A stretch of 16,975 nt of DNA from an uncultured Clostridium sp. (GTDB taxonomy: Bacteria > Bacillota > Clostridia > Lachnospirales > Lachnospiraceae): positions 1 through 16,975 of the forward strand of contig CABQJA010000034.1 of assembly GCA_902464345.1 (NCBI GenBank), given 5' to 3'. Below the pieces are notes generated by a model that was not told where the DNA came from, made no database searches, and saw nothing but the letters and a program-made list of their open reading frames with translations. The position numbers and the translations under genes are program-made. This document shows, piece after piece, positions 7,601-15,286 of this stretch (positions are counted from its first letter, which is position 1; every line of letters starts with the position of its first letter).

Positions 7601-7629
7601 TTGACAATCCACTCCGTTCGTGATAGAAT
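7601..7629 (+). promoter_or_regulatory. Sigma-A promoter for the aldolase gene
   Basis: A perfect TTGACA (7601-7606), 17 nt, and TAGAAT (7624-7629, one mismatch). A start near 7636 gives a leader of about 107 nt before the ATG at 7743. Confidence 0.75.
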
Positions 7630-7650
7630 TCTCTCTGTTAAGTTATTGCA

Positions 7651-7682
7651 CTGATGCATTAAAGTGTTGATGTGATAAAGTG
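7651..7682 (+). repeat. Tandem imperfect 16-bp direct repeat in the aldolase leader
   Basis: Units 7651-7666 and 7667-7682 match at 12 of 16 positions; both contain TGATG and end in TAAAGTG. The repeat lies downstream of the predicted transcription start, so it could bind a regulator or be a remnant of local duplication. Confidence 0.45.
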
Positions 7683-7730
7683 ACGATAGCTTATCCTTAC
7701 AAACAGATAATTATATTATATCAGATTCAA

Positions 7731-7735
7731 AGGAG
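7731..7735 (+). promoter_or_regulatory. Shine-Dalgarno that fixes the aldolase start
   Basis: AGGAG seven bases before the ATG at 7743. It favours that start over an in-frame GTG at 7680, which has no Shine-Dalgarno and lies within the direct-repeat region. Confidence 0.8.
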
Positions 7736-7742
7736 AACTCAA

Positions 7743-8720
7743 ATGGAACAGCGAAAAGGTAATTTAATGAGTGTACGTGCAGATGTTAAGGTTGTAGACG
7801 CCACGATCCGTGATGGCGGTCTCTGCAATAATTTCAATTTCACAGATGAATTCGTCCGTGAATTATATAAGACCAATATTAAAAGCGGCATTGATTATAT
7901 GGAGTTTGGTTACAAGGCCAGCAAAACCCTCTTCAGTGTCGATGATTTCGGAAAGTGGAAATTCTGTGACGAGGCAGATATCCGTTCTATTGTCGGAGAT
8001 AATATTTCAGATATGAAGATTGCCGTCATGGCAGATGTCGGAAGATGTGATTTCAAGACCGACTTTTTACCCAAAAGTGAAAGTGTCATTGACATGGTTC
8101 GTGTAGCCTGCTACATCCACCAGATTCCGGCCGCTATCGAAATGATCGAATACCTGCATGATCTCGGCTACGAAACCACCTGTAATATCATGGCCATTTC
8201 ACAGGCCAACAGCAAGCAGGTCGAAGAAGCTCTGGAAATGCTCTGCACCACAAACGTAGACGTTATTTATCTGGTAGACAGCTACGGCTCACTCTTCCCG
8301 GAGAATGCCGCAGAGCTTGCCCGCACCTATCTGGAATACGCGGAGAAATCCGGTAAGAAGATCGGCTTCCACGGACATAATAACCAGAATCTGGCATTTG
8401 CAAATACCATCGAAACCATGTCCTATGGTGTTTCTTATCTGGATGCTACTGCTCAGGGCATGGGCCGCGGTGCCGGAAACTGTGCCATGGAATTACTGCT
8501 CGGCTTCCTGAAGAACCCGAAATACAGCCTGTACAGCCTTCTGCAGTTCATCGAAAAATATATGATTCCATTAAAAGAGTCCGGTGTTGTATGGGGATAT
8601 GACCTCCAGTACATGTTCACCGGACAGTTAAACCGCCATCCACGGGAAGCTATGGCTTTCACCGCAGATAAGCGAAAAGATTACTGTGAATTTTATAAAT
8701 CATTATTAGAGAATGACTGA
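7743..8720 (+). CDS. DRE-TIM metallolyase (HMGL-like aldolase catalytic domain protein)
   Basis: A 325-residue protein of the HMG-CoA lyase-like TIM-barrel superfamily, nearest in motif style to 4-hydroxy-2-oxovalerate aldolase (DmpG/BphI) and the re-citrate/isopropylmalate synthase group. Visible signatures are DATIRDG (19-25, catalytic Arg23 and Asp24), DSYGS (179-183), GFHGHNN with metal ligands H210 and H212, and GMGRGAGN (239-246). These predict a divalent-metal aldol cleavage or condensation of a 2-oxo acid. The specific substrate cannot be read from the sequence. No acylating aldehyde dehydrogenase (DmpF/BphJ) partner is nearby, and the C-terminal communication domain of DmpG looks short. 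It stands alone on the plus strand between minus-strand genes, with its own promoter and possible operator, and ends 18 bp from the convergent rlmB stop. Confidence 0.85.
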   Translation: MEQRKGNLMSVRADVKVVDATIRDGGLCNNFNFTDEFVRELYKTNIKSGIDYMEFGYKASKTLFSVDDFGKWKFCDEADIRSIVGDNISDMKIAVMADVGRCDFKTDFLPKSESVIDMVRVACYIHQIPAAIEMIEYLHDLGYETTCNIMAISQANSKQVEEALEMLCTTNVDVIYLVDSYGSLFPENAAELARTYLEYAEKSGKKIGFHGHNNQNLAFANTIETMSYGVSYLDATAQGMGRGAGNCAMELLLGFLKNPKYSLYSLLQFIEKYMIPLKESGVVWGYDLQYMFTGQLNRHPREAMAFTADKRKDYCEFYKSLLEND

Positions 8721-8738
8721 TAACCGTTGAATGCGGAA

Positions 8739-9482
8739 TCAGGCATTGTACCGCTGCCTTACAATTTCATAAGCCAGTACCCCGGCTGCTACGGAGGCAT
8801 TCAGAGAATCAATATCTCCATGCATCGGAATCGATGCAACATAATCACACTTCTCCCGAACCAGCCGGCTTACTCCTTCGCCTTCGTTTCCGATAACAAG
8901 ACCGATCGGTCCTGTAAGGTTCAGGCGGTACATCGTTTCTCCGTTCATATCGGCACAGACAAACCAGAGACCACGTTTCTTTAAGTCTTCAATCGTCTGT
9001 GCTATATTTGTGACCTTTACGACCGGCGTATAATTCAGGGCTCCGGCAGAAGCCTTTACAACCGTTGCCGTCAGTCCGGCCGCTCTCCGCTTCGGAATGA
9101 TCACTCCGTGTGCTCCGGCCAGATTCGCCGTCCGGATAATCGCTCCAAGATTATGCGGGTCCTCAATCTCATCCAGAATAAAAATAAATGGCGGTTCTCC
9201 CTTTTCCTCTGCCTTTGCAAATATCTCATCCAGCTCTGCATATTCATATGCTGCTGCCTGTGCGATCACACCCTGATGCTTACCGGTCGTTGACATCTGA
9301 TCCATCCGTTCCTTTGCAACATAATTAATGATCGTATCATGCTTTCTGGCTTCTCTGGTAATCGTATTTAACACGCCGTCATGACATCCGTCCTGTACAT
9401 ATAATTTATCGATCGTCTTGCCTGCGCGAAATGCCTCCAGTACCGCATTCCGGCCTTCAATTGTATATTCTTCGTATCGCAT
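8739..9482 (-). CDS. rlmB: 23S rRNA (guanosine-2'-O-)-methyltransferase RlmB, TrmH family
   Basis: A 247-residue SPOUT-class methyltransferase that transfers a methyl group from SAM to a 2'-OH in 23S rRNA (Gm2251 in E. coli numbering). The N-terminal substrate-binding domain (1-75) begins EGRNAVLEAFRAG. The trefoil-knot domain has all three motifs: DEIEDPHNLGAIIRTAN (about 104-120), GLVIGNEGEGVS (about 194-205) and IPMHGDIDSLNASVAAGVLAYE (about 217-238). Length is normal. AGGAG precedes the ATG, and mrnC ends 17 bp upstream. It is the last gene of the ispF-to-rlmB run. I see no terminator after it. Confidence 0.93.
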   Translation of the reverse strand: MRYEEYTIEGRNAVLEAFRAGKTIDKLYVQDGCHDGVLNTITREARKHDTIINYVAKERMDQMSTTGKHQGVIAQAAAYEYAELDEIFAKAEEKGEPPFIFILDEIEDPHNLGAIIRTANLAGAHGVIIPKRRAAGLTATVVKASAGALNYTPVVKVTNIAQTIEDLKKRGLWFVCADMNGETMYRLNLTGPIGLVIGNEGEGVSRLVREKCDYVASIPMHGDIDSLNASVAAGVLAYEIVRQRYNA

Positions 9483-9499
9483 ACTATCTCCTGATTCTT

Positions 9500-9931
9500 C
9501 TATGATTCCTTCTGCTTCTCTCTGCCGAGCCGGATCAGATCTGTGATCCTCTCATATCGCCCGGTCAGATACAGGTAACCCAAAAGTGCTTCAAAGCCGG
9601 TTGCCCGATGATAATCTCCCATACTTGCATTCTTCGCCTTGGTATAGGAATTCGCATTTCGTCCGCGCCGGTATATCTCCAGCTCTTCCTCCGACAATTC
9701 CTCCATCAGAGTCTGAATCAGCTCTGACTGCGCCTGCGCCTTTACGATTGCACTCACCTGATGGTGATATTTATTTACCTGACAGTTTCCCTTTGACACG
9801 ATCTCCGTCCGGATCAGCAGATCATACACTGCATCTCCGATATATGCCAGTGCCAGCGGAGAATAACTGCGGATATCCCGGTGTGGCAGATTCATATTTG
9901 TTTTGAAATATTCGATTAAATTCTCTTCCAC
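9500..9931 (-). CDS. mrnC: Mini-ribonuclease 3 (23S rRNA 3'/5' end maturation)
   Basis: A 143-residue RNase III-like enzyme without a double-stranded RNA-binding domain. In Bacillus its orthologue trims the ends of 23S rRNA. It has SPLALAYIGDAVYDLLIR with acidic D33 and TGFEALLGYLYL with E114, the paired metal-binding residues of the family, plus NANSYTKAKNAS between them. The start is GTG at 9931, supported by AGAAGG six bases upstream (9943-9938). This start overlaps the end of cysS by 16 bp, so translation is probably coupled. It sits between cysS and rlmB, the usual order in clostridia. Confidence 0.92.
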   Translation of the reverse strand: MEENLIEYFKTNMNLPHRDIRSYSPLALAYIGDAVYDLLIRTEIVSKGNCQVNKYHHQVSAIVKAQAQSELIQTLMEELSEEELEIYRRGRNANSYTKAKNASMGDYHRATGFEALLGYLYLTGRYERITDLIRLGREKQKES

Positions 9932-11322
9932 TTTACACCTTCTCTGGTATCCTCCAGTGCAATGCCTTTTTCCTGCAGGAGATTCCGGATTTCATCTGCA
10001 CGTGCGAAATTCTTATCCTTTCTTGCCTGCTGGCGTTCCTCAATCAGCTGCTCAATATCGGCATCCAGTAATTCCTGTTCCCGCTCGACTTCGATTCCGA
10101 GAACATCACAAAGCATCTTGATCGTAGACATTGCCTTCTCACAATATGCCTTCGAAGATCCGGTCTGAACCGTTGTATTCGTCAGCTTTACCAGTTCAAA
10201 AATAACCGCGATCGCATCTGCCGTATTCAGATCATCATCCATAGCAGCCTCATATTTCTTTACAAATGCATCGATCTGCTCACACAGTGCCTGTTCCTGC
10301 TCGGTCAGGCTCTCTGTCTCCGCATGCTCTGCAGCGGTCTTGATCTTATCATAGGCTGTCAGAATCCGCTCCAGACCGTTCTTTGCAGCTTCTATCAGTT
10401 CGTCCGAGAAATTCAACGGACTTCTGTAGTGTGCACTCAGCATAAAGAAACGGATCACCTGTAACGGATATTTCTCCCCGATCTCCCGAACCGTAAAGAA
10501 GTTTCCCAGTGACTTGGACATCTTCTCATTATTGATCTTTAAGAATGCATTGTGCATCCAGTATCTTGCGAACTCTGTTCCGTTCGCCGCCTCACTCTGT
10601 GCGATCTCGTTCTCATGGTGTGGGAAGATCAGATCCTCACCACCGGCATGAATATCTATAATATCACCAATGTACTTCTTTGACATGCAGGAGCATTCCA
10701 GATGCCAGCCCGGTCGGCCTTCGCCCCATGGAGATTCCCATGCCGGCTCGCCTTCCTTCTTCGGCTTCCAGAGAACAAAGTCCAGACTGTCCTCCTTCTC
10801 CGAATCACCGGATACCTTAAGCTCCCGGTTACCGCTTCTTAAATCATCCAGATTCTTATGTGAGAGCTTGCCGTATTCCTTAAACTGTCTGGTCCGGAAA
10901 TATACAGTTCCGTTCACTTCATAGGCATATCCCTTCTCGATCAGTGTCTCGACCAATGCGATCATATCCGGGATCTCCTGTGTAGCCTGTGGATGTGTGG
11001 TAGCCTCCTGCACATTCAGTGCCGCCATATCCTTCTTAACCTCTGCAATATACCGTTCGGAAATCACAGACGCATCTACACCTTCCTCGTTTGCCCGCTT
11101 AATGATCTTATCATCAACATCCGTAAAGTTCGATACATAATTAACCTCGTATCCCTTATAGGTCAGATACCGGCGCAAGGTATCAAACACGATCATCGGC
11201 CGTGCATTTCCGATATGAATATAATCATATACGGTCGGGCCGCACACATAAATGCCGACCTTTCCTTCCCGGATCGGTACAAACTCTTCCTTTTTTCTGG
11301 TCATTGTATTGTAAATCTTCAT
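9916..11322 (-). CDS. cysS: Cysteinyl-tRNA synthetase
   Basis: A 468-residue class I synthetase that charges tRNA-Cys. The ATP motif YIHIGNARP has HIGN at 36-39, and KMSKS is at 267-271. The zinc ligands that select cysteine are C27, C210, H235 and E239, matching the E. coli set (C28, C209, H234, E238). The C-terminal helical and anticodon-binding parts (about 330-468) end in GVKWKRI. Length is usual. AGGAG six bases before the ATG supports the start. A 64-bp gap separates it from the GNAT gene, too short for the T-box leader that controls cysS in some Firmicutes, so control probably comes from the long transcript. Its end overlaps the mrnC start. Confidence 0.96.
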   Translation of the reverse strand: MKIYNTMTRKKEEFVPIREGKVGIYVCGPTVYDYIHIGNARPMIVFDTLRRYLTYKGYEVNYVSNFTDVDDKIIKRANEEGVDASVISERYIAEVKKDMAALNVQEATTHPQATQEIPDMIALVETLIEKGYAYEVNGTVYFRTRQFKEYGKLSHKNLDDLRSGNRELKVSGDSEKEDSLDFVLWKPKKEGEPAWESPWGEGRPGWHLECSCMSKKYIGDIIDIHAGGEDLIFPHHENEIAQSEAANGTEFARYWMHNAFLKINNEKMSKSLGNFFTVREIGEKYPLQVIRFFMLSAHYRSPLNFSDELIEAAKNGLERILTAYDKIKTAAEHAETESLTEQEQALCEQIDAFVKKYEAAMDDDLNTADAIAVIFELVKLTNTTVQTGSSKAYCEKAMSTIKMLCDVLGIEVEREQELLDADIEQLIEERQQARKDKNFARADEIRNLLQEKGIALEDTREGVKWKRI

Positions 11323-11386
11323 CGTCTTCTCCTTTATCAGGTCTATATTCTTCGCTCATTATATATAATTAGCCTGAAAATATCAA

Positions 11387-12529
11387 CTATACAATCTCCA
11401 TTATATATAATGTATCCGCAAAATCCGTAGCCTTTATCAGCTGTTCCGTCAGCTCGGCGATCTCCTGCAGCCTGCACTCCGTCTCATCCGTTTCCGAAAG
11501 TCTGGCTGCTGTACAGCCATTCTCCGATAAGCGGATCCGGAATCGGCCCTGATTGAGACTGCAGATGGTATCGTTGACCTGCACATGATATACTACATCC
11601 TTTCCTTTATATGCAAGCAGCTTCACAAATCGTTCCAGATTCAGAATCCGGAGCATGATCGGCTGTTTCTCCACATATCGGATCCGACAGGCTCCATACC
11701 GCTCATACAAGGTCGGGCAAACAGTCTCCTCAATCACATCAGAAACCGGTTTCCTTTCTTCTTCTGTAGCTTCCTCCGTATATACCTGCATAATGACCGG
11801 ACTCGTTTTCGAATCCCCGTCTTCAAATCCATAAGCCGCATATCCTTTGGAATCCGCCCATTCTATCAGTCCACCGCAGTCACACTTCATCTCTGCTTCC
11901 AGTCGACGTCTGTACACCGCGGTACGCAATGGGTAGTTCCGTGCTTTCCATGGAGGAACCAGCCTCCGCGGCTCCGATTCTCCAGCCTCCTGCACTGATC
12001 CATCAAACTTCTGCTCCGGTTCTCCGATCTCCCATGCTGATTGTTCCGCTGTCTGCAATATCCAGTCGCTGCCCTTATCAGGCTTTTCCCAGATCCGCTG
12101 TCTGGCAATCGGCACAAAATCAAAAGGAGTATAGTATTCCTCCTTCGCCGGCATCAGATACGTAAACGGCTCATCCGCCTGCTCCATATCCTGCAGAGCC
12201 CGTCTCAGACATTCTGCCATAAGGCCTTTCCGCCGATATTCCTGCCCGGTCGCTACCCCGACAATATAGTGCAACCGTACCGGATGTCCGGGGTTCATCT
12301 CAAACTGCCATTCATAGGGATTCAGATGTAATATAGACAGAATCTGTCCGTCTTTCTCTGCTACCAGAACCCGGTTCTCCGGATAGACCTGTTCAAAATA
12401 ATAGTCCGCAAACACCTCCGGATCTGCAAATGCCTCCTGCCATAATGCCCGGATGGCCTCCCGCTGATTCTTTTCTGCGTATTTAATTACAACTCCCGGC
12501 ATTCCTTTGTGCGTATGCTCACTATTCAT
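11387..12529 (-). CDS. Eis-like GNAT family N-acetyltransferase
   Basis: A 380-residue protein. The N-terminal GNAT fold (about 12-150) contains the acetyl-CoA pyrophosphate-binding motif in VGVATGQEYRRKGLMAECL (about 90-108). A second half ends in a segment like the sterol-carrier-type C-terminal domain of Eis proteins (NDTICSLNQGRFRIRLSENG). Eis relatives acetylate amines such as aminoglycosides or lysines; the substrate here is unknown. I prefer the ATG at 12529, which has AAGGA (12541-12537) seven bases upstream, over an in-frame TTG five codons earlier. This ATG overlaps the hydF stop by 8 bp (ATGAATAG), suggesting coupled translation. Nothing in the sequence connects it to hydrogenase assembly except position. 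Confidence 0.8.
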   Translation of the reverse strand: MNSEHTHKGMPGVVIKYAEKNQREAIRALWQEAFADPEVFADYYFEQVYPENRVLVAEKDGQILSILHLNPYEWQFEMNPGHPVRLHYIVGVATGQEYRRKGLMAECLRRALQDMEQADEPFTYLMPAKEEYYTPFDFVPIARQRIWEKPDKGSDWILQTAEQSAWEIGEPEQKFDGSVQEAGESEPRRLVPPWKARNYPLRTAVYRRRLEAEMKCDCGGLIEWADSKGYAAYGFEDGDSKTSPVIMQVYTEEATEEERKPVSDVIEETVCPTLYERYGACRIRYVEKQPIMLRILNLERFVKLLAYKGKDVVYHVQVNDTICSLNQGRFRIRLSENGCTAARLSETDETECRLQEIAELTEQLIKATDFADTLYIMEIV

Positions 12530-13778
12530 GGTTCCATCCTTCAATTTCAGGGAAACACTGTATACACCGGTTCAATATCCCTTTCATCTCTGAGATTGCA
12601 ATTCCATAATTGGTCATTTTGACATTCTGGCTGGCCGCCCGCCGATACCGGCTTCTGATCTCCTGTTCATTTAACATACAGCCGCCACACTGCAGCACCA
12701 GACTGTAAAGAGACAGATCCTTCGGAAATTCCGTTCCGCTGCAGAATTCAAAATAAAGCTCTTTTCCGGGATGGATCTCCCGGATCCAGCGTGGCAGCTT
12801 CTCTGTTCCGATATCCCCACACTGTCTGTGATGGGTACACCCTTCCGCAATCAGAATCGTATCCTTATTTTCCAGCTGCCGCAGCTTCTCCGCACCTTCG
12901 ATTGCCGGCTTCAGTACCCCCTTATGCCGTGCGAACAGAATGGAAAACGAGGTAAGTCTTACCGTATCCGGTACCATCTGTGCAACCTCTTCAAACACCT
13001 GACTATCCGTCACCACCATAGCCGGCGGCTTTACCAGCTGCTTCCAGGTCAGCATAAGCTCTGTCTCTCTGGTCACCACCGGGATCGCCCCAATGTCTAA
13101 CAGCTCCCGGATTGTCTGCTGCTGTGGCAGAATCAGACGTCCCTTCGGTGCCGCCTTATCGATCGGCACTACTAAAATTACCGTTTCTCCTGCCTCCACC
13201 AGGTCTGACAATAATGGCAGTTCCGGTTTCAGTGCAGGCTTCATTGCTGCCAGAAGCTCTTTTAATTCCCGTATATGATACATACTTTCTGTACTGACCC
13301 GGATTGCTACCTCCTGTCCGGCTCTTTGCTGCTCCAGAAGACTGCTCAGCTCCTCTGCTTCTGTCTCCACCGACTGCTCTGCAACCAGATCCTGCTTATT
13401 ATACACTACCACATACGGAAGCTTCTTCTCCCGGATGCGCTGGATCAGCTGAATATCCTCTTTCGCTTTGCCGACCACGCCGTCAATAACTACAACCGCG
13501 ATATCGGTCTGATCCAATACCTGATAGCTCTTTTCGATTCGAAATTCTCCCAGTGTTCCCTCATCATCCAGTCCCGGTGTATCTGTAAATATCACCGGCC
13601 CTAACGGCAACAGCTCCATGGTTTTCCGCACCGGATCCGTTGTGGTGCCTTTTACCGGCGATACAATGGAAAGCTTCTGTCCGATCAGAGCATTCATTAC
13701 ACTGGATTTTCCTGCATTTCTCTTTCCGAATAAACTGATATGCACCCGTTCACCGGTTGGTGTTTCATTCATACTCAT
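12522..13778 (-). CDS. hydF: [FeFe] hydrogenase H-cluster maturation GTPase HydF
   Basis: A 418-residue scaffold on which the diiron subcluster is assembled before transfer to the hydrogenase. The N-terminal GTPase domain has the P-loop GKRNAGKSS (18-26), switch region KGTTTDPV (43-50), DTPG (66-69) and NKQD (127-130). A dimerisation domain follows (about 180-300). The C-terminal cluster domain has C314-T-H316, then 46 residues, then Q363-C364-G-G-C367. The family motif is CxH-x46-53-HCxxC, so all three Cys and the first His are present but the second His is Gln. GGAGG lies seven bases before the ATG. It follows hydG by 47 bp and overlaps the GNAT gene. Confidence 0.94.
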   Translation of the reverse strand: MSMNETPTGERVHISLFGKRNAGKSSVMNALIGQKLSIVSPVKGTTTDPVRKTMELLPLGPVIFTDTPGLDDEGTLGEFRIEKSYQVLDQTDIAVVVIDGVVGKAKEDIQLIQRIREKKLPYVVVYNKQDLVAEQSVETEAEELSSLLEQQRAGQEVAIRVSTESMYHIRELKELLAAMKPALKPELPLLSDLVEAGETVILVVPIDKAAPKGRLILPQQQTIRELLDIGAIPVVTRETELMLTWKQLVKPPAMVVTDSQVFEEVAQMVPDTVRLTSFSILFARHKGVLKPAIEGAEKLRQLENKDTILIAEGCTHHRQCGDIGTEKLPRWIREIHPGKELYFEFCSGTEFPKDLSLYSLVLQCGGCMLNEQEIRSRYRRAASQNVKMTNYGIAISEMKGILNRCIQCFPEIEGWNHE

Positions 13779-13825
13779 ATAACATCCTCCCTTTCCTCTT
13801 CTGCCATATTCATATAGGTCCCGGA

Positions 13826-15250
13826 TCAGAATCTGAAGTCTCTCTGACCCTGTTCAATCTGTCCCAGATGTTCTACTACGATCTGTCTCACCTTTTCTTT
13901 CGGTATATTGTTCAATTCCTCTGTTATCAGTGCCTCTCCCAGCTTCCGTGTGGACTCAGATGCATAATCGACCAGATATTCCTTCAATGTCATCAACGCA
14001 TTCGGATGACAGCAGTTCTGAATCTGTCCGCTCTTGCAAAGGCTCATAAACCGGTCTCCGGTTCGTCCTTCCCGGTAGCAGGCTGTACAGAAGCTCGGAA
14101 CATGTCCCTGTTCCATCAGCCATGCCATGACCTCATCCAGGGTCCGGTTATCCATGACATCAAACTGCTCGGATTTCAAATCCTCCGGTTCCGGCTCCAC
14201 ATAACCGCCTACACTGGTTCTGGATCCACCACTGATCTGTGAAATGCCGAGCTGCAGTACCCGCTCTCTGGTTTTCTGATTTTCTCTCGTAGACACAATC
14301 ATGCCGGTATATGGAACTGCGATTCGTATACATGCCACGATCTTTGCAAAGGTATCATCATCGATTCCGTTTTTAAAACTGGAGGAATCAATATCATCCG
14401 CATCCCGGAGTCTCGGTACACTGATGGTATGCGGTCCTACGCCGAACACTGCCTCGAGATGCTCTGCATGCATCAGAAGTCCGGCAAACTCATACCGGTA
14501 CTTGTCCAGTCCGAACAGCACACCGCATCCTACATCATCAATACCGCCTTCCATGGCACGATCCATGGCCTCTGTATGATAATTGTAATCATGCTTTGGT
14601 CCGGTCGGATGTAACTCCAGATAACTCTGCTTATGATAGGTCTCCTGGAACAGAATATACGTACCGATCTCTGCTTCCTTTAACCGTCTGTAATTCTCCA
14701 CGGTCGTTGCCGCAATATTGACATTCACACGGCGGATTGCACCGTTTTTATGATGAATATTATAAATCGTATGGATACTCTCCAGAATATACTCGATCGG
14801 ATTATTTACCGGGTCCTCGCCGGCCTCGATTGCCAGACGCTTATGTCCCATATCCTGCAGGGCCGTCACCTCACGCCGGATTTCCTCCTGCGTCAGCTTT
14901 TTCCGTGGCATATGATGATTCTTGGCATGATACGGACAATACGTGCATCCGTTCACACAATAATTTGACAGATAAAGTGGTGCAAACAGCACGATCCGGT
15001 TACCATAGAAATCCTGCTTGATCTGCTTTGCCAGCTGGTAGATCTCCTCGGTAATCTCTTCGACGTCACTTGCCAGTAATACACTCGCCTCCCTGTGTGT
15101 TAATCCCTTTCGAAGCCTTGCCTTCTCCAGAATCTCTTTCTGAAGATTCTTATCATGCTTATGTGCGTCTGCATATTGCAGGGTTTCCATGATTTCTTCA
15201 TGGTTAATAAATTCATCTGCACATTTACTCTTCGGGTCATACTTCCACAT
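13826..15250 (-). CDS. hydG: [FeFe] hydrogenase H-cluster radical SAM maturase HydG (tyrosine lyase)
   Basis: A 474-residue radical SAM enzyme that splits tyrosine to provide the CO and CN ligands, through an Fe(CO)2CN-cysteine synthon, for the H-cluster. The radical SAM cluster motif is C98-VNG-C102-TY-C105. The C-terminal auxiliary cluster motif C388-x2-C391-x22-C414 is complete and distinguishes HydG from ThiH. GGSRTSVGGY (341-350) and SVPRLRDADD (277-286) match conserved HydG stretches. Length is typical. AGAAGG precedes the ATG. It lies 36 bp after hydE and 47 bp before hydF, in one unit. Confidence 0.96.
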   Translation of the reverse strand: MWKYDPKSKCADEFINHEEIMETLQYADAHKHDKNLQKEILEKARLRKGLTHREASVLLASDVEEITEEIYQLAKQIKQDFYGNRIVLFAPLYLSNYCVNGCTYCPYHAKNHHMPRKKLTQEEIRREVTALQDMGHKRLAIEAGEDPVNNPIEYILESIHTIYNIHHKNGAIRRVNVNIAATTVENYRRLKEAEIGTYILFQETYHKQSYLELHPTGPKHDYNYHTEAMDRAMEGGIDDVGCGVLFGLDKYRYEFAGLLMHAEHLEAVFGVGPHTISVPRLRDADDIDSSSFKNGIDDDTFAKIVACIRIAVPYTGMIVSTRENQKTRERVLQLGISQISGGSRTSVGGYVEPEPEDLKSEQFDVMDNRTLDEVMAWLMEQGHVPSFCTACYREGRTGDRFMSLCKSGQIQNCCHPNALMTLKEYLVDYASESTRKLGEALITEELNNIPKEKVRQIVVEHLGQIEQGQRDFRF

Positions 15251-15286
15251 AATTAAGCCTTCTTTCTTCTATTTGCATTCGTTACT

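Noticed and set aside
7680..7742. GTG start that would add 21 residues to the aldolase
   Set aside because: It has no Shine-Dalgarno, lies in the repeat-bearing leader, and the ATG at 7743 has AGGAG at ideal spacing and gives a normal N-terminus.
9903..10168. Plus-strand open frames opposite cysS and mrnC
   Set aside because: Shadow frames with compositional bias only; no family resemblance and no start signals.
11323..11386. T-box leader before cysS
   Set aside because: The gap is only 64 bp and shows no T-box sequence or antiterminator stem.
12530..12544. TTG start adding five residues to the acetyltransferase
   Set aside because: A non-ATG start lying over the AAGGA that serves the next in-frame ATG is less likely.
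13826..15250. ThiH or biotin-synthase-like identity for the HydG gene
   Set aside because: The C-terminal CX2CX22C cluster motif and the neighbouring hydE and hydF identify HydG.
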